Source of the DNA: Prorocentrum cordatum
Taxonomy: Eukaryota; Sar; Dinophyceae; Prorocentrales; Prorocentraceae
NCBI GenBank assembly: GCA_963575745.1
Contig: CAUYUJ010014601.1
Coordinates: 279,171-343,170 of the forward strand
DNA: 64,000 nt
Direction of reading: 5' to 3'
Both the position numbers and the translations under genes were made by a program. Shown piece by piece: positions 45,061-55,654 of the stretch. The notes beneath the pieces are model-generated. The model was not told the origin of the DNA, did no database searches, and worked only from the letters and a program-made list of their open reading frames with translations. Position 1 is the stretch's first letter; the number at the start of each line of letters is the position of its first letter.

Positions 45061-45261
45061 GCTATTCCCATGCCCCTTCGGGGTAAGATACAGGGGGACT
45101 CAATGATAGAGACGGTCTAACTTCGAGAAGTCGTAGAATCCCACCAGCCCTTTAGGGCGTAGGTGGTCTAGAGAGTTTCCTCTGCCAACCCCCCTTCTTT
45201 CCCTTCGGGGAGGGGTTTACCCCTCCCCTTACCCCTCCCCACTGACCTGGACGGGGCGTTC

Positions 45262-46080
45262 CGCGACGCGTTGGGACGCCCAAGATGGCCCAAGACTGCT
45301 CCAAGAGCGAAAAGGCGAGAAAGCACAAAACATTGATTTTCCTTAGGTTTTGGAAGGATTTTGGCCTCTTGGGGGGGCCCAAGAGGCGATCCGAGGCACT
45401 CTAGAGGGGCGAGGCTAATTAAGGCTCCCCCCTTCTTTGATAGATCTCCTCCAAGATGGCCCCAAGAGCGCCCCGAAGGCTCCCAAGAGCGCCCCAAGAG
45501 CGCCCCAAGAGCGCCCCAAGAGACCCCAAGAGGCCCCCAAGAAGCCTCTAAGAGGCTGCCAAGAGACCCCCAAGAGGCCCCAAGAGAGTCCAAGATGGCC
45601 CAAGACGGCTCCAAGAGCGAAAAGGCGAGAAAGCAAAAAACATTGATTTTACCTAGGTTTTGGAAGGATTTTGGCCTCTTGGGGGGCCCAAGAGGCGACT
45701 CGAGGCACTCTAGAGGGGCAGCGCTAATATACGACCCTCCCTTCTTTGATCGATCTCCTCCAAGATGGCCCCAAGAGCGCCCCGAAGGCTCCCAAGAGCG
45801 CCCCAAGAGCGCCCCAAGAGCGCCCCAAGAGGGCCCCAAGAGGCCCCAAGAGGCCCCCAAGATGCCCCCAAGAGGCTCCCAAGAGACCCCCAAGAGGCCC
45901 CAAGATGCTCCCAAGATGGCCCAAGACGGCTCCAAGAGCGAAAAGGCGAGAAAGCAAAAAACATTGATTTTCCTTAGGTTTTGGACGGATTTTGGCCTCT
46001 AGGAAGGCCCAAGAGGCGATTCGAGGCACTCTAGAGGGGCAACGCTAATAAGCAACCCCCCCTTCTTGATAGATCTCCTC
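45262..46080. repeat. ~310-320-bp tandem repeat, GGCCCAAGA family
   Basis: Three units begin near 45280, 45590 and 45910 with AAGATGGCCCAAGACGGCTCC. Each has AAAACATTGATTTTCCTTAG, GTTTTGGAAGGATTTTGGCC, GGCACTCTAGAGGGG, TTTGATCGATCTCCTCCAAG, then CCAAGAGCGCC runs. The same building blocks occur at 16.7-17.4, 32.6-33.4 and 49.1-49.6 kb. Confidence 0.9.
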
Positions 46081-46297
46081 CAAGATGGCCCCAAGAGCGC
46101 CCCGAAGGCTCCCAAGAGCGCCCCAAGAGCGCCCCAAGAGGGCCCCAAGAGGCCCCAAGAGGCCCCCAAGAGGCCTCCAAGAGGCCTCCAAGAGACTCCC
46201 AAAAGGACACAAGAAGCTCCCCGAGATACGCAAGAGGCCCCCGGGACCGCCAAGAGGCCCCAAAGACGGCCCAAGAGGCCCCCAAGCTCGCCATTGT

Positions 46298-46510
46298 CCT
46301 CCTCCTCCTCCTCTTTTTCTCCCTCCTCCCTCCTCCCCCTCCCCCTCCTCCTCCTCCTCCTCCTCCTCCTCCTCCTTCTCGTCCTCCTCGTCCTCGCCCT
46401 CCTCCATCTCCTCCTCCTCATCTTCCTCCTCCTCCTCCTCCTCTTCCTCCTCCCCCTCCTCCTCCTGCTCCTCCTCCTGCTCCTCGTCTTCCTCCTCCTA
46501 CTCCGACGAC
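46298..46510. repeat. CCT array
   Basis: CTCCTCCTC with TTC, CTC and GTC interruptions. Confidence 0.93.
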
Positions 46511-46864
46511 GACGACTCCTCCTACATCCTCCCCCTCTTGGAACGTATGGCGGCTTAACCCGCTCTTTGTTCTTCTGCATGCTCCCCCGCTTCCCTCATC
46601 ACCTCCACTCCTCTGGGGCTCATTTCTGGACGGGCTGGTGGGGATACGCGAAGCGTCTAGAATTAAAAAACGATACCGCGGGACGGGGAAAGAGAGACGG
46701 GCAGAAGCAAAGTGTGAAAATATTAGGCATTGTTTCGGGTCCTGGAATCGGTAAAACATTACTGAAACCCAATGATCACCGGTGCTGCTAGTGCGACGGA
46801 CTATGTGTGTGTATACATATATATATATATATAGATATATGTTGGTCGACCGAGTGCCGCAATC

Positions 46865-47242
46865 AGAACTGCATGCACACGTGCCGTCGGATCCAAAGAG
46901 GGAATCGGGTATCGGAATCGATACGTTGGCCTTTCGTCCCGTGCTGCCGTCGACGGAGCGCGAGTTGGAACAAGCACAACCGCTACAAGTCGTGATGCCT
47001 TCGCCTTCGGTGCCAAAATCAGATTTGCACTCGATGCTGCAATAATTCAGCTGCTTCGGGGAGGGAGTCGGAAGAGCCGTCGGCCCTAAGATTCCCAACT
47101 TTTGCAAACTCGGCATCCCTTGATCTCGCGCGATAGACCCAAAATTGTTCGCCTGGGAGGTGCATATGCCGCTACTGGGACAAAATCGGCATTTGTTGAT
47201 GCGCCCCCAGATTTCTGGCCTCTCAGATTGTCTCGCCGACAA
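46865..47242 (-). CDS. Cys-rich minus-strand open frame, uncertain
   Basis: The minus-strand frame includes NKCRFCPSSGICTSQ, NYCSIECKSDFG, TTCSGCACSNS and GTCACSSDCGT: twelve Cys in about 120 residues, many as CxC, CxxC or CxxxC pairs. Such spacing fits metal binding or disulfide-rich proteins, but neither start nor end is defined and the frame runs into TATA repeats. Confidence 0.2.
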
Positions 47243-47395
47243 GAGCCAAACAGAGCGCGTTCTGTGGGCGCTTGGAGGGGGGTGGTTCAGAACTGGACCC
47301 CCGCCCCCCCCTTGGACTTTAAGGAGGGGAGGTTCGAACCCCCCTCCCGCCCCCTTCCCCTCCTGTCACGGGGTGGGGGGGGTTCGAACCCCCCC

Positions 47396-48068
47396 CTCCC
47401 CCCCGTGGTGGTGTGGTGGTGTGGTGGTTGGTGGTGGTGTGGTGGTAGTGGTGTGGTGGTTGGTGGTGGTGGGGGTGGTAGGTTGTGGTGGTGGTGGTGG
47501 CAGTGGCGGTGCTGGTGGTGGTGGTGGTGTGGTTTGTGGTGGTGGTGGTGGTAGTTGTGGTGGTGGTGGGTTATGGTGGTAGTGGTGGTGGTGGCGGTGG
47601 TGTGGTGGTTTGTCGTGGTGGTTGTGGTGGTGGTAGTGGTTGTGGTGGTGGTGGGTTGCGGCGGTGGTGGCGACAGTGGCGGTGGTAGTGGTTGTGGTGG
47701 TGGTGGTGGTGGTGGTGGTGGTGTGGTGTGGGTGGTGGAGGTTGCTGCGGTGGTAGTTGGTGGTATGGTGGTGGTGGCGGTGGTGGTTGTGGTAGTTGTC
47801 GTGTGGTGATTTGTGGTGGTCGTGGTGGTGGTGGCGGTGGTGGTGGTGGTGGGTTGTGGAAGTGGTGGTGGTGGTGGTGGCAGGGTGGTGGTGGTGGTGG
47901 TGGTTTGTGGTGGTGGTGGTGGTGGTTTGTGGTGGTGGTGGTGGTGGTGGTGGTAGGTTGTGGTGGTGGTGGTGGTGGTGGTGGTGGTGGTCGTGGTTGT
48001 GGCGGTGGCGGTGGGTGTGGTGGTGGTGGTGGTGGTGTGGTGGTTTGTGGTGGTGGTGGTGGCAGGGC
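47396..48068. repeat. GGT/TGG trinucleotide array
   Basis: About 670 bases of GTGGTGGTG with GTT, GGC and GTC variants. It gives Val/Gly/Trp-rich plus-strand frames and His/Pro/Thr-rich minus-strand frames, none genic. Confidence 0.96.
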
Positions 48069-48630
48069 CCCCCCCCCACGCCGGTCCGAGATGGCCCCAG
48101 GACGGCCCAAGAGGCGCCCAAGACGGCCTAAAGGAGCCCCAAAACGGCTCCCAAGAGGCACCATCCAACCGGCCCGAGCTTTCCAAACGGCACCGAAAAT
48201 GCCCCAAGATATGCCAACACAGCGTCCTGGACACCCCAAGAGGCCTCCGAGGGGCACCAATAGGCCAACATCGGCGAATTCCCTTCGTAAACGCTCGTTG
48301 TCAGCATCTACAACTTCTCGCCGTCCCGACGCTCCAAGACGGCCCAAGACGCCCCCCAGATCGCCCCAAGACGGCCCAAGAGGCACTCAAGAGGCCCCCA
48401 TGACGGTCCACGAGGGCCCCAAGACGGCCGAAGAGGCGCCCAGGACGGCCTAAGGGAGCCCCAAAACGGCCCCCGAGAGGCACCACAGACCCCCACAGAA
48501 GCCTCCAACAGGCCACAGCTTCCGAAGAGGCCCCAAAAAGACCCCAAGAGACGCCAAAACAGCCTCCAAGAGGAGCCCAAACTGCTTCCGCAAAGCACCC
48601 TGTAAGCCTCTTGGGCCCCCTAGATTAATA
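48069..48630. repeat. GGCCCAAGACGGCC family repeats
   Basis: Imperfect units of GGCCCAAGAGGC and CCCCAAAACGGC, with two related ~300-bp stretches. The long Pro/Arg/Lys frames are not genes. Confidence 0.8.
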
Positions 48631-48644
48631 CGGCGACGGCCAGA

Positions 48645-48673
48645 GACTATACATATACATATACATATATATA

Positions 48674-48709
<36 letters not shown>

Positions 48710-48790
48710 TGTATGTATGTATGTATGTATATATATATATATATCTATATAGTATGTGTATATACACACAGATCTGTATCTAGATATGCG
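48645..48790. repeat. TA and TATG microsatellites
   Basis: ATACATATACATATATATAT then TATGTATGTATG and again TATATATA. Confidence 0.95.
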
Positions 48791-49029
48791 TACATGCACA
48801 CATGTTAGCCAGCGTGGACCCCCAAACATGTGTTTCTAGCAATCCGCCACCGTGCCGCTGGGCCAGGCGTGGGCGTGTCCTCGGGTCCGGGGCCCAGTCC
48901 TCTAGGCCTCCATCTCCACTCCGGAAGAATCCTTCTCAGGGGCCCGGACTCCTCGCTCTCAAATCTCCCGGGGCTTGGCGCGTGCCCCCTGGGGCTTCCT
49001 GCGTGCCCTCTCGGGCTTCGCACCATTTT

Positions 49030-49640
49030 TGCGGAGGGCCCCAAGACGGGCCCCCAGCGGCCTGCAAGGCGGGCCCAAGAGGGCCCCGAGACGCCCAAAG
49101 ATCGGCACAAGACGCCCAAGATGGCGTCAAGATGGCCCAAGAGGCCTCCAAGACGCCCCAAGAGGCCCCCCAAGAGGCAAACACAATTGATGTTCCTTAG
49201 GTGTTTGAAGGATTTTGGCGTTCTCGCCTTTCAGCTTTCCAGCGCTCAAAGACGGACCAAGAGGCCCCCAAGGCCAAACGGCCCAAGAGGCCTCCAAGTG
49301 GGCCCCAAGACGGCCTAAGAGTGCCCCAAGACAGCCCAAGATCCGCCCAAGACGGCCCAAGGAGGCCCAAAGACGGCCACAAAAGGGGCCCAAGAGAGAG
49401 AGAGGGAGAGAGAGAGAGAGAGAGAGAAAACACGAACCGAAAATCCGAGTTTTCCGCTCCAAGAGGCCCCCAGGAGGCCCAAAGAGGCGCCCAGGAGGCC
49501 CCCAAGATGCACCCAAGGTGCCTCAAGAGGTCCCAAGAGGCCCAAAAGAGACCGAAAAGAGGCCCCGAAACGGCCCCCAAGAGGCCTCCAAACCGTCTCC
49601 CAGAGGCACCCGAGAGGCCTCCCAGGAGATCCCAATGAAC
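49030..49640. repeat. GGCCCCAAGACGCC family repeats with the TGATNTTCCTTAGGT core
   Basis: It carries GATGTTCCTTAGGTGTTTGA then AGGATTTTGGCGTT, a diverged form of the core in the 45.3-46.0 kb array, within GGCCCAAGA units. A GAGAGA run lies at 49395-49428. Confidence 0.8.
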
Positions 49641-49814
49641 ATCCAATATCCGCCTAGGCCGCAGCAACCAGACACACCACGCTTTCCATGGCGCGTGCTC
49701 CACCATGTGTGCATAATACATACTAGGGAACCGGATTGTATGTAAACTCACAGTTGCTTTGCAAAGAAATCGCACAATTTCAGACACAAGCGAAGTCACA
49801 CAGACGCGTCTCGA

Positions 49815-50162
49815 TTGACGGGTACTTGCGAACTTGTGCGCGAGCTTGCGTTAGCAAGCCCAGTGCTGATCCTGTCGACCGAAGACTCTGGGACTAAGAT
49901 CAGCCCCGGCGCGCAAAAATTAATTGAGCGCACCACTGACGTCGAAGTGCGCCTGGATCTGCCAGCGCCAGCTACATATATTTGTCAGCAGGCCATCCCT
50001 TACAAGGCTGCGCCGCTCGGGCATGAGCCCCACATTGGATATCCCGAAGAAGCACCACTCGTCCCCAACACCGAGCTGGCGCAGCACTTCTCCCCGCCAG
50101 CTGCCCAGGGACTACCAGTGAGGTCGGACCCGGTACGAGGCATGAGCCTCGCCCAAGCCTGA
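49815..50162 (+). CDS. Hypothetical coding stretch, unrecognised
   Basis: About 115 codons open to TGA, without repeat bias: TGTCELVRELALASPVLILS, TEDSGTKISPGAQKLIERTT and DVEVRLDLPAPATYICQQAI, then YPEEAPLVPNTELAQHF. Its composition is clearly unlike the surrounding low-complexity DNA, which favours a true exon or gene relic. No family recognised. The first Met is not well supported (it could be TTG-encoded Leu within an exon). Confidence 0.35.
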   Translation: MTGTCELVRELALASPVLILSTEDSGTKISPGAQKLIERTTDVEVRLDLPAPATYICQQAIPYKAAPLGHEPHIGYPEEAPLVPNTELAQHFSPPAAQGLPVRSDPVRGMSLAQA

Positions 50163-50469
50163 CCTACCTCGCCCTCGCTCCACTCCACCCCTCGCCCCTC
50201 CTCTCGCCCCATCCCCTCTGTCCCCGATCCCCCCACTTCTCCCTCGTTCCTTCCCTCCCCCTGCGCATACGCTCCGCCAATCCCTCGCCTGATCTCCCTT
50301 CTCCTCTCGTCCAGCGTCTCCTCCAACAATCGCCCATCTCCGCCCCCACTCCTCCCCTGCAGCTGTCTCCCAGCGGCTCTGCTGCCGGCACCGTCTTCAC
50401 TTCCTGTCCACGAGCGACTCCCACCAGCTTCCCCTCGTGCGCCCCAATCGCTCTGCTCCCACCCGGCGG

Positions 50470-50960
50470 GCTCCGTGCATTTTTTGCTGCCCCTTGGCTT
50501 CCGGACCCTGGCCGCGCGAACGGCCGCTGCCTCAAAAGGAACCGCGCGGCACTGTGCCGCGGGCCGTCCTGCAGGAGAAGCGCCAGCACCTAGACGACCT
50601 GCTTGTCGATGCCGCAGGCCGCCTCGACCCTGACCAGGGCGGGAGCTGCAACCGTGCCAGCGCGCCCGCCGAAGCACGGAAAGAGGCAGACGGGCCATCC
50701 GTGACGTGCGCGGCGCGGAGGCCGCCCCGCATGCCTTCGCTGGCCAAGTGCAGGCGCCCGGGTCCTCCGATTCTGTCCGCGAAAGCGTGGAAGCTGTGGA
50801 GTGCTGCGTGGCCCGGGCACGCATGAAGTGCAAGTTGGCAAACTCAACCAAACATGCAACATTGGTATGGGTTGGTCGCCCTTTGGCGGTTAACGAGTGC
50901 CGAGCCAACAAGAGGGCTCTCCGCTCGAGCGCCCATGCCCAGACACGCCTCCCCACGTCT
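50470..50960 (+). pseudogene. Coding-like stretch with frame change
   Basis: One frame gives QEKRQHLDDLLVDAAGRLDP then EARKEADG. From about 50700 the next frame takes over with RESVEAVECCVARARMKCKL and KHATLVWVGRPLAVNECRAN. The last piece could be the first strand of an RRM-like domain of a LINE ORF1, which is speculative. Confidence 0.25.
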
Positions 50961-51560
50961 AGTGGTCTCGCGACTCATGGTGCCAGTAGAGGGAGCGCAG
51001 GCCTAGTCAGCTGCGGAGCTGGGCATGATTTCCTCTGGTAGGGGCAACGCACGTAGACCCCTCCGTCCTGCAGCCACGCCTCGAGCCCCTTCTGAGCCGA
51101 GTGTGCTCCTCCCCTCAGCGCTCCGACTGCGATCGCAGCCACGACACCCGGGAAAACATGGAGGGGGAGAGCTGGGAAGCGCGGCGCCCCGAGCGGCCAG
51201 GTAGCCACCCGGGCGCCACTCGAGGGAGCCCCGGCACCGCGGCGCCGAGAACCAAGCCGGGCCGGGCCGGGGCGGCGGCGGCGGGCCGCCGGCTGCGCTG
51301 CCCCGTGCGAGGCGAGAAGGCGAGGCTCCGACGGCCACCGCGGGCAACGGCCGCGGCGCGGAGCGCCCGCCACCGGGCCAGCCGACGTGCGCGGCACCGG
51401 CAGTCCGCGCCCGGGACCTCCCGCGGGGAGCTGAGCCAGAAAGGCCGTGAGCGAAGCGACGTTTGACAGTCGGTGGCTGCGCTGGCGGAGGCGCGCCCCT
51501 CCTGCTCCTCCGCCTCGCTTCCTCGGCCCTCCTCCTCGTCCCCCCTCTTGCGCGTCCTGC
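50961..51560. other. No gene recognised
   Basis: Very GC-rich; open frames on both strands lack domains. Confidence 0.4.
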
Positions 51561-51584
51561 CCCTCCTGTCTTTCTTTACTCCCC

Positions 51585-51720
51585 TGCTCCTCCTCCTCCT
51601 CCTCCTCCTCCTCCTCCTCCTCCTCCTCCTCCTCTTCCTCCTCATCCTCCCCCTCCTCCCCCGCCTCTTCCCTGCTTCTCCTCCTCCTCCTCCTCCTCCT
51701 CTGCTCTGCCTCCTCCTCTA
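51585..51720. repeat. CCT array
   Basis: CTCCTCCTC repeats with TTC and ATC interruptions. Confidence 0.95.
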
Positions 51721-52009
51721 ACTATTCACTCCCTCTCCCTCTTCTTCGATCTCTGCCCTGCCTCCTGGACCTGCTCTTCCCTCCTCCCCCCTCCCGCTCC
51801 TCCTGCTCCCGTGCCCCTCCCCCCTCGCTCCCTCCCTCCCGTTCTTGGCGCTGCCCCGTCCCGCGCACCCTGCCGCTGCAAGACGGGGCCACGACCGGGG
51901 CCTCAGGACCAGGGCGTCCAGCTGCCCTTCTGGGGCCATCTCGCTCCGCCGCCTCGGCCGCCGCGCCGCCGGGACCAGGAAAAGCAGAGGTCAAACAATC
52001 CACCTCCAT

Positions 52010-52165
52010 AATAACCACCCCGACACGCGAAGTCGTTTAGCAAACGCGCCCAAAGAAGGAATCGAACAGGGCAGGGCTGTGAAGCAAACGCCCAGGGCCG
52101 TTCAGTAAACGCCAATTGTCCGGTCCAGGCGGTTTTTCCTCCCTTGACAAAGGGTGAGGGTGAGG
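52010..52165 (-). repeat. Dispersed CGTTTAC-palindrome repeat, copy 2
   Basis: Minus-strand counterpart of 9263-9480: TCAAGGGAGGAAAAACCGCC, GGCGTTTACTGAACGGCC, CTGTTCGATTCCTTCTTTGG, then ACTTCGCGTGTCGGGGTGG. Confidence 0.75.
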
Positions 52166-53069
52166 AGGGACAACAGGAGGGAGGATGGAGGGCGAGGTCT
52201 CAGGAAAGGGGGGGGGGCGCCAAGGGGGACGGGGCGAGTGAGGCGGCCTGGCCCCCCCCCCACATGCTCCCAGCAAGGCTCCTCAAGCAAGGCAGGGTGG
52301 CTTCCAAAGGGGCGGAGTGCCTTCTTGGACAGCCTCCCCGACACCATCCTGACTTATTCGAAACCACATACGGTGGCTTATCCTAGTGGCGAGCGGCTTG
52401 CCATCACGAGGCAAGTGTAGCCTCTGTGCTTTTTGTGCTTCCCCCTGCCGTCCGAAAGCGATCTCCAAACACATCGCGACTTGACGCGTCTCTCAGTATG
52501 GCCAGCTCCAGAAAACTCGAACCCGCACATGGTGATGCTTCACTTCTGCTTCCGCCGCCTTCCACCGGCCTTCAGTGCTTTGCACGCGCCGCGCCCGATG
52601 TCCAACGCCAGGACGTCTCGTGCGGGGCCGAGAGAAGCGGCCGATGAACCGGCGCATGCCGCAAGACGGTCTACGCCGCCTCTGGTGGGCAAGGCACTGC
52701 GGGGCAGGCCCCCGGGCCCCTCCTGGGTCCAGGGGGGGGGCTCACCCTGCCCGGGCACTGCTCTGCCTCATTCCCCAAGCAGTGCCTGCACTGAAAGGGT
52801 CCTGGCGGAAATGGAAGGATTTGGCGATGGCTCCCCGCCGATTCTGGTAGCCGGCTGGGGTCCCCGGTTCCGGGCTCCTCGGGCCCAAGGGGCACGGGCG
52901 GGCTGCGCAGCCGAAGGGGGAGCGGGAGTCGAAGACCAGCAATCTCGCGGATCCGAAGAGAGAGACTCGGGCGAGACGGCGGGGCACGGGCGAAGTGCGC
53001 TCTGAGCTGGACGGCGGGAAGCGCCGTCCCAGGGCCAGCCAGTTCATTCAGCGCGTCGTCTCTCAGAGG
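52166..53069. other. No gene recognised
   Basis: GC-rich DNA with overlapping open frames on both strands and a CCCCCCCCCCC run near 52250; no domain seen. Confidence 0.4.
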
Positions 53070-53520
53070 GCAGAAAAAAATCCACCCCGATAATAACCAC
53101 CCCGGCACGCGAAGCCGCTTAGTAAACGCCCCCACTGAAGGAATCGAACAGGGCAGGGCTGTTTAGTAAACGCCCCCTCCTCCTCTCCCTCCTCCTCCGT
53201 CCTTGTCGTCCTCGTCGTCGTCGTCCTCCTCCTCCTCATTCTCCTCCTCCTCCACCCTCCCTCCTCCTCCTCCTCCTCCCCCCTCCTCCTCCTCCCTCCT
53301 CCTCCTCCTCCTCCTCCTCCTCCTCCTCCGCCTCCTCCTCCTCCTCCTCCACCCTCCCTCCTCCTCCTCCTCCTCCCCTCCTCCCCCCTCCTCCCCCTCC
53401 TCCTCCCCTCCTCCTCCTCCTCCTCCTCCTCCTCCTCCTCCTCCTCCTCCTCCTCCTGGGCCGTTCAGTAAACGCCAATGGTCCGGTCCAGGCGGCTTTT
53501 CCTCCCTTGATTCGGTGCGT
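53070..53520 (-). repeat. Dispersed repeat, copy 3, split by a CCT array
   Basis: The left half (minus strand, 53520-53457) is TCAAGGGAGGAAAAGCCGCC...GGCGTTTACTGAACGGCCC. The right half (53178-53070) is GGCGTTTACTAAACAGCCC...CTGTTCGATTCCTTC...CTTCGCGTGCCGGGGTGG. About 280 bases of CCT repeats (53180-53456) lie between the halves, where copies 1 and 2 have only a few bases. Confidence 0.75.
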
Positions 53521-53610
53521 CGTCTCCCCCGCCGCGGGTTGTGGCGATGCGGAGCTGCGATTCGGAACGCGACCTCTCGACCGCTCTGCCGCCGCTGCTC
53601 CAGTGACAGC

Positions 53611-53787
53611 GCGTAGGGTGAAGTCGGGCACGTCCCTCTACGGGAGGAGCGTTCAAAACCAGTCTAAAACTAGCCTGGGGACGATTGTTTTACTATCTTT
53701 GACCATGTTTGGGTATTTCGTTGATCATTTTTAAGGTTGTCGTACAAGACCCGCCTGTAGGGGGACATGCCCGACCTAAGCGCAGGG
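53611..53787. mobile_element. 161-bp TIR element (MITE-like), copy 2
   Basis: The element spans 53619-53779. Its left end is TGAAGTCGGGCACGTCCC, and the complement of its right end is TTAGGTCGGGCATGTCCC; about 21 of 26 bases match. It is flanked by GCGTAGGG (53611-53618) and GCGCAGGG (53780-53787), direct repeats matching at 7 of 8 bases. It has the same length, end sequence and internal ACGATTGTTTTA as copy 1. Non-coding. Confidence 0.8.
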
Positions 53788-54900
53788 GCACTCCCCACAG
53801 ACGTGGTGAATGTAGCCACGGTGGTAGCCGATCTGAGTCGCCCAGGCGGCATGCCGAACTCAATCTACATGTGCTAGAGAGGAAGCAGTATGATGGATAT
53901 TCCTGGGCTCACCCCCCCACCACCACCACAACGACAAACATGTCGCAGACGAAGGCGACGTAATGTCTTGCGCACTGGTCTGAAACGGGTGTGGCACTCT
54001 GATTGAAGCAGGGGCTGAAGACCTGTAGTACCTTCTGCTAAAAAAGATCAAGTGCAACTCGAATGTTGGTTGCACTCGGAACACTGCGAAGGGCCAGATT
54101 GCCACTCCTGCGCTCCAGCCCCCTCTGTGCCACTGTCAGAGTGTTGATGGTGCTCGCTCAGCTCAAGCCCCTCGAGCCAGCGGCCAACGCTCGCCCAACC
54201 GCCAGAATACATGATGGTCGCTGTCGGGCGCCCCACCCAATCTCCGCTTCAGGAGACATGGCGCGCCGAATCTGCAGGGCAGAATTCTGTCGGCCTGCGA
54301 CGTGCGACCCCAGCAAGGTACAGTCGGGGCGTTGACCTAGGGAACCCTAAATAAGGAACGAGGCCCCTTTTTTCCATGAGTTAACCTTCGATTTCCTGTC
54401 GAAAACATAAGGAAAACCTGAGGCAAGCTGTGAAACACTCAAGGAACGCGGAGCCCCTCCCCAACGAAAAGGGTTCCTTGTTCAGGGCCCCGAGTTTATC
54501 GGAACGCTCGAAATCACCTTCAACCGTCGAAACTTTCCGCCGTCCTTTCGGCGGCGGACCCGTCACCTTTCGCTGGCTTTCGTCGACGGCGAGATGCGCC
54601 GAAAGCGAGGCACTGTCTGGAGCGAGCCACGGGGGGGCGTCGACAAAAATCCGGCGCCCGCCCCACCGTCACCATCCACGCAACTTCCCCCCCCTCTCCC
54701 CCTTCCCCCTCCATTTGCCCCCCTCTCCCTTCCCCCATTCCCTTCCTCCCTCCCTTCTCCGCCTCCTCCTCCTCCTCCTCCTCCTCCTTTCCTTTCCCTG
54801 ATCGATAACTCCTCCCTGTCGCACCCCGAAGCCAGTCGAAAGGGCGGGCCGGACGTTTCGCCTGAGGCTTCCTCACCATGAACGACACTGACGCTTCAAT
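53788..54900. other. No gene recognised
   Basis: No domain is seen. 54700-54800 is CCTCC-rich. Confidence 0.4.
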
Positions 54901-54904
54901 AATG

Positions 54905-55340
54905 GCAGCAATTTCACATATTGAGGGCGGGTTGTTTTCAAAATGTGGCTCTCGCTTTAACGAGGCGCACAATCGTTTTCAAAGTTGCACGGGTTCGCGG
55001 ATTGAGGGCGGGTGGTTTTCCAAAATGTGGCTCTCGCCTTAGTGCCGCGCACACTCGTTCTAAAAAGTTACACGAGTTCGCGGATTGAGAGCTGGTTGTT
55101 TTTGAAATGTGACTGTCGCCTCAACGCCGCGCGTATTCGTTTTAGTTCACGGATTGAGAGCGGGTGTTATCGAAATATGGCTGTCGCCCCAGCGCCGCGC
55201 ATCTTTTTTTATAACACTTGCAAGAGTTTCGCGGATTGAGGCCGGTTCGTTTTGCGGCTCGTTTTCAAAATGTGGCTCTCGCCTTAGCGCCGCGCACACT
55301 CGTCTGAAACATTTACAACAGTTTCGCGGATTCCCATGGT
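54905..55340. repeat. ~70-83-bp tandem repeat
   Basis: Five to six units marked by GCGGATTGAGGGCGG, TTTTCAAAATGTGGCTCTCG, CCTTAGCGCCGCGCACACTCG and AAAGTTACACGAGTT. TTGAG starts occur near 54921, 55002, 55085, 55154 and 55236. Confidence 0.85.
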
Positions 55341-55654
55341 CATCGTGCGAGAAATCGTGTTTAGGAAGGATTCTGGACTGTGAGGGCGCAACAATTATGC
55401 TGATTCGCGGCGTTTATGCCTCAATAGTGTTGCTCTGGCACGATTCTGGGTCGTCAATACGCAGCTATCGTTTTGACTCGTGGCGTTGGAGTCCCGAGCA
55501 TGTTGTTTTGGCACGCTTCAGGGTCCTCAAACAGTTGAATCCCAACGAGGCAGTTCCCTCAGTGAAAATGAACCCTTGTAGGCCTATGAAGAGGGAGCTT
55601 GGAGGGTGGGTTTGTTCCAACATCGTTGATGAATCTTGCGACTGCACTGGTCCT

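Noticed and set aside
45168-46791. Pro/Lys/Arg-rich and Trp/Gly/Leu-rich frames of 190-255 codons
   Set aside because: They arise from GGCCCAAGA-type repeats, and complementary frames on both strands are equally open.
47287-48453. His/Pro/Thr-rich (315-codon) and Gly/Trp/Val-rich frames
   Set aside because: Products of the GGT trinucleotide array, open on both strands.
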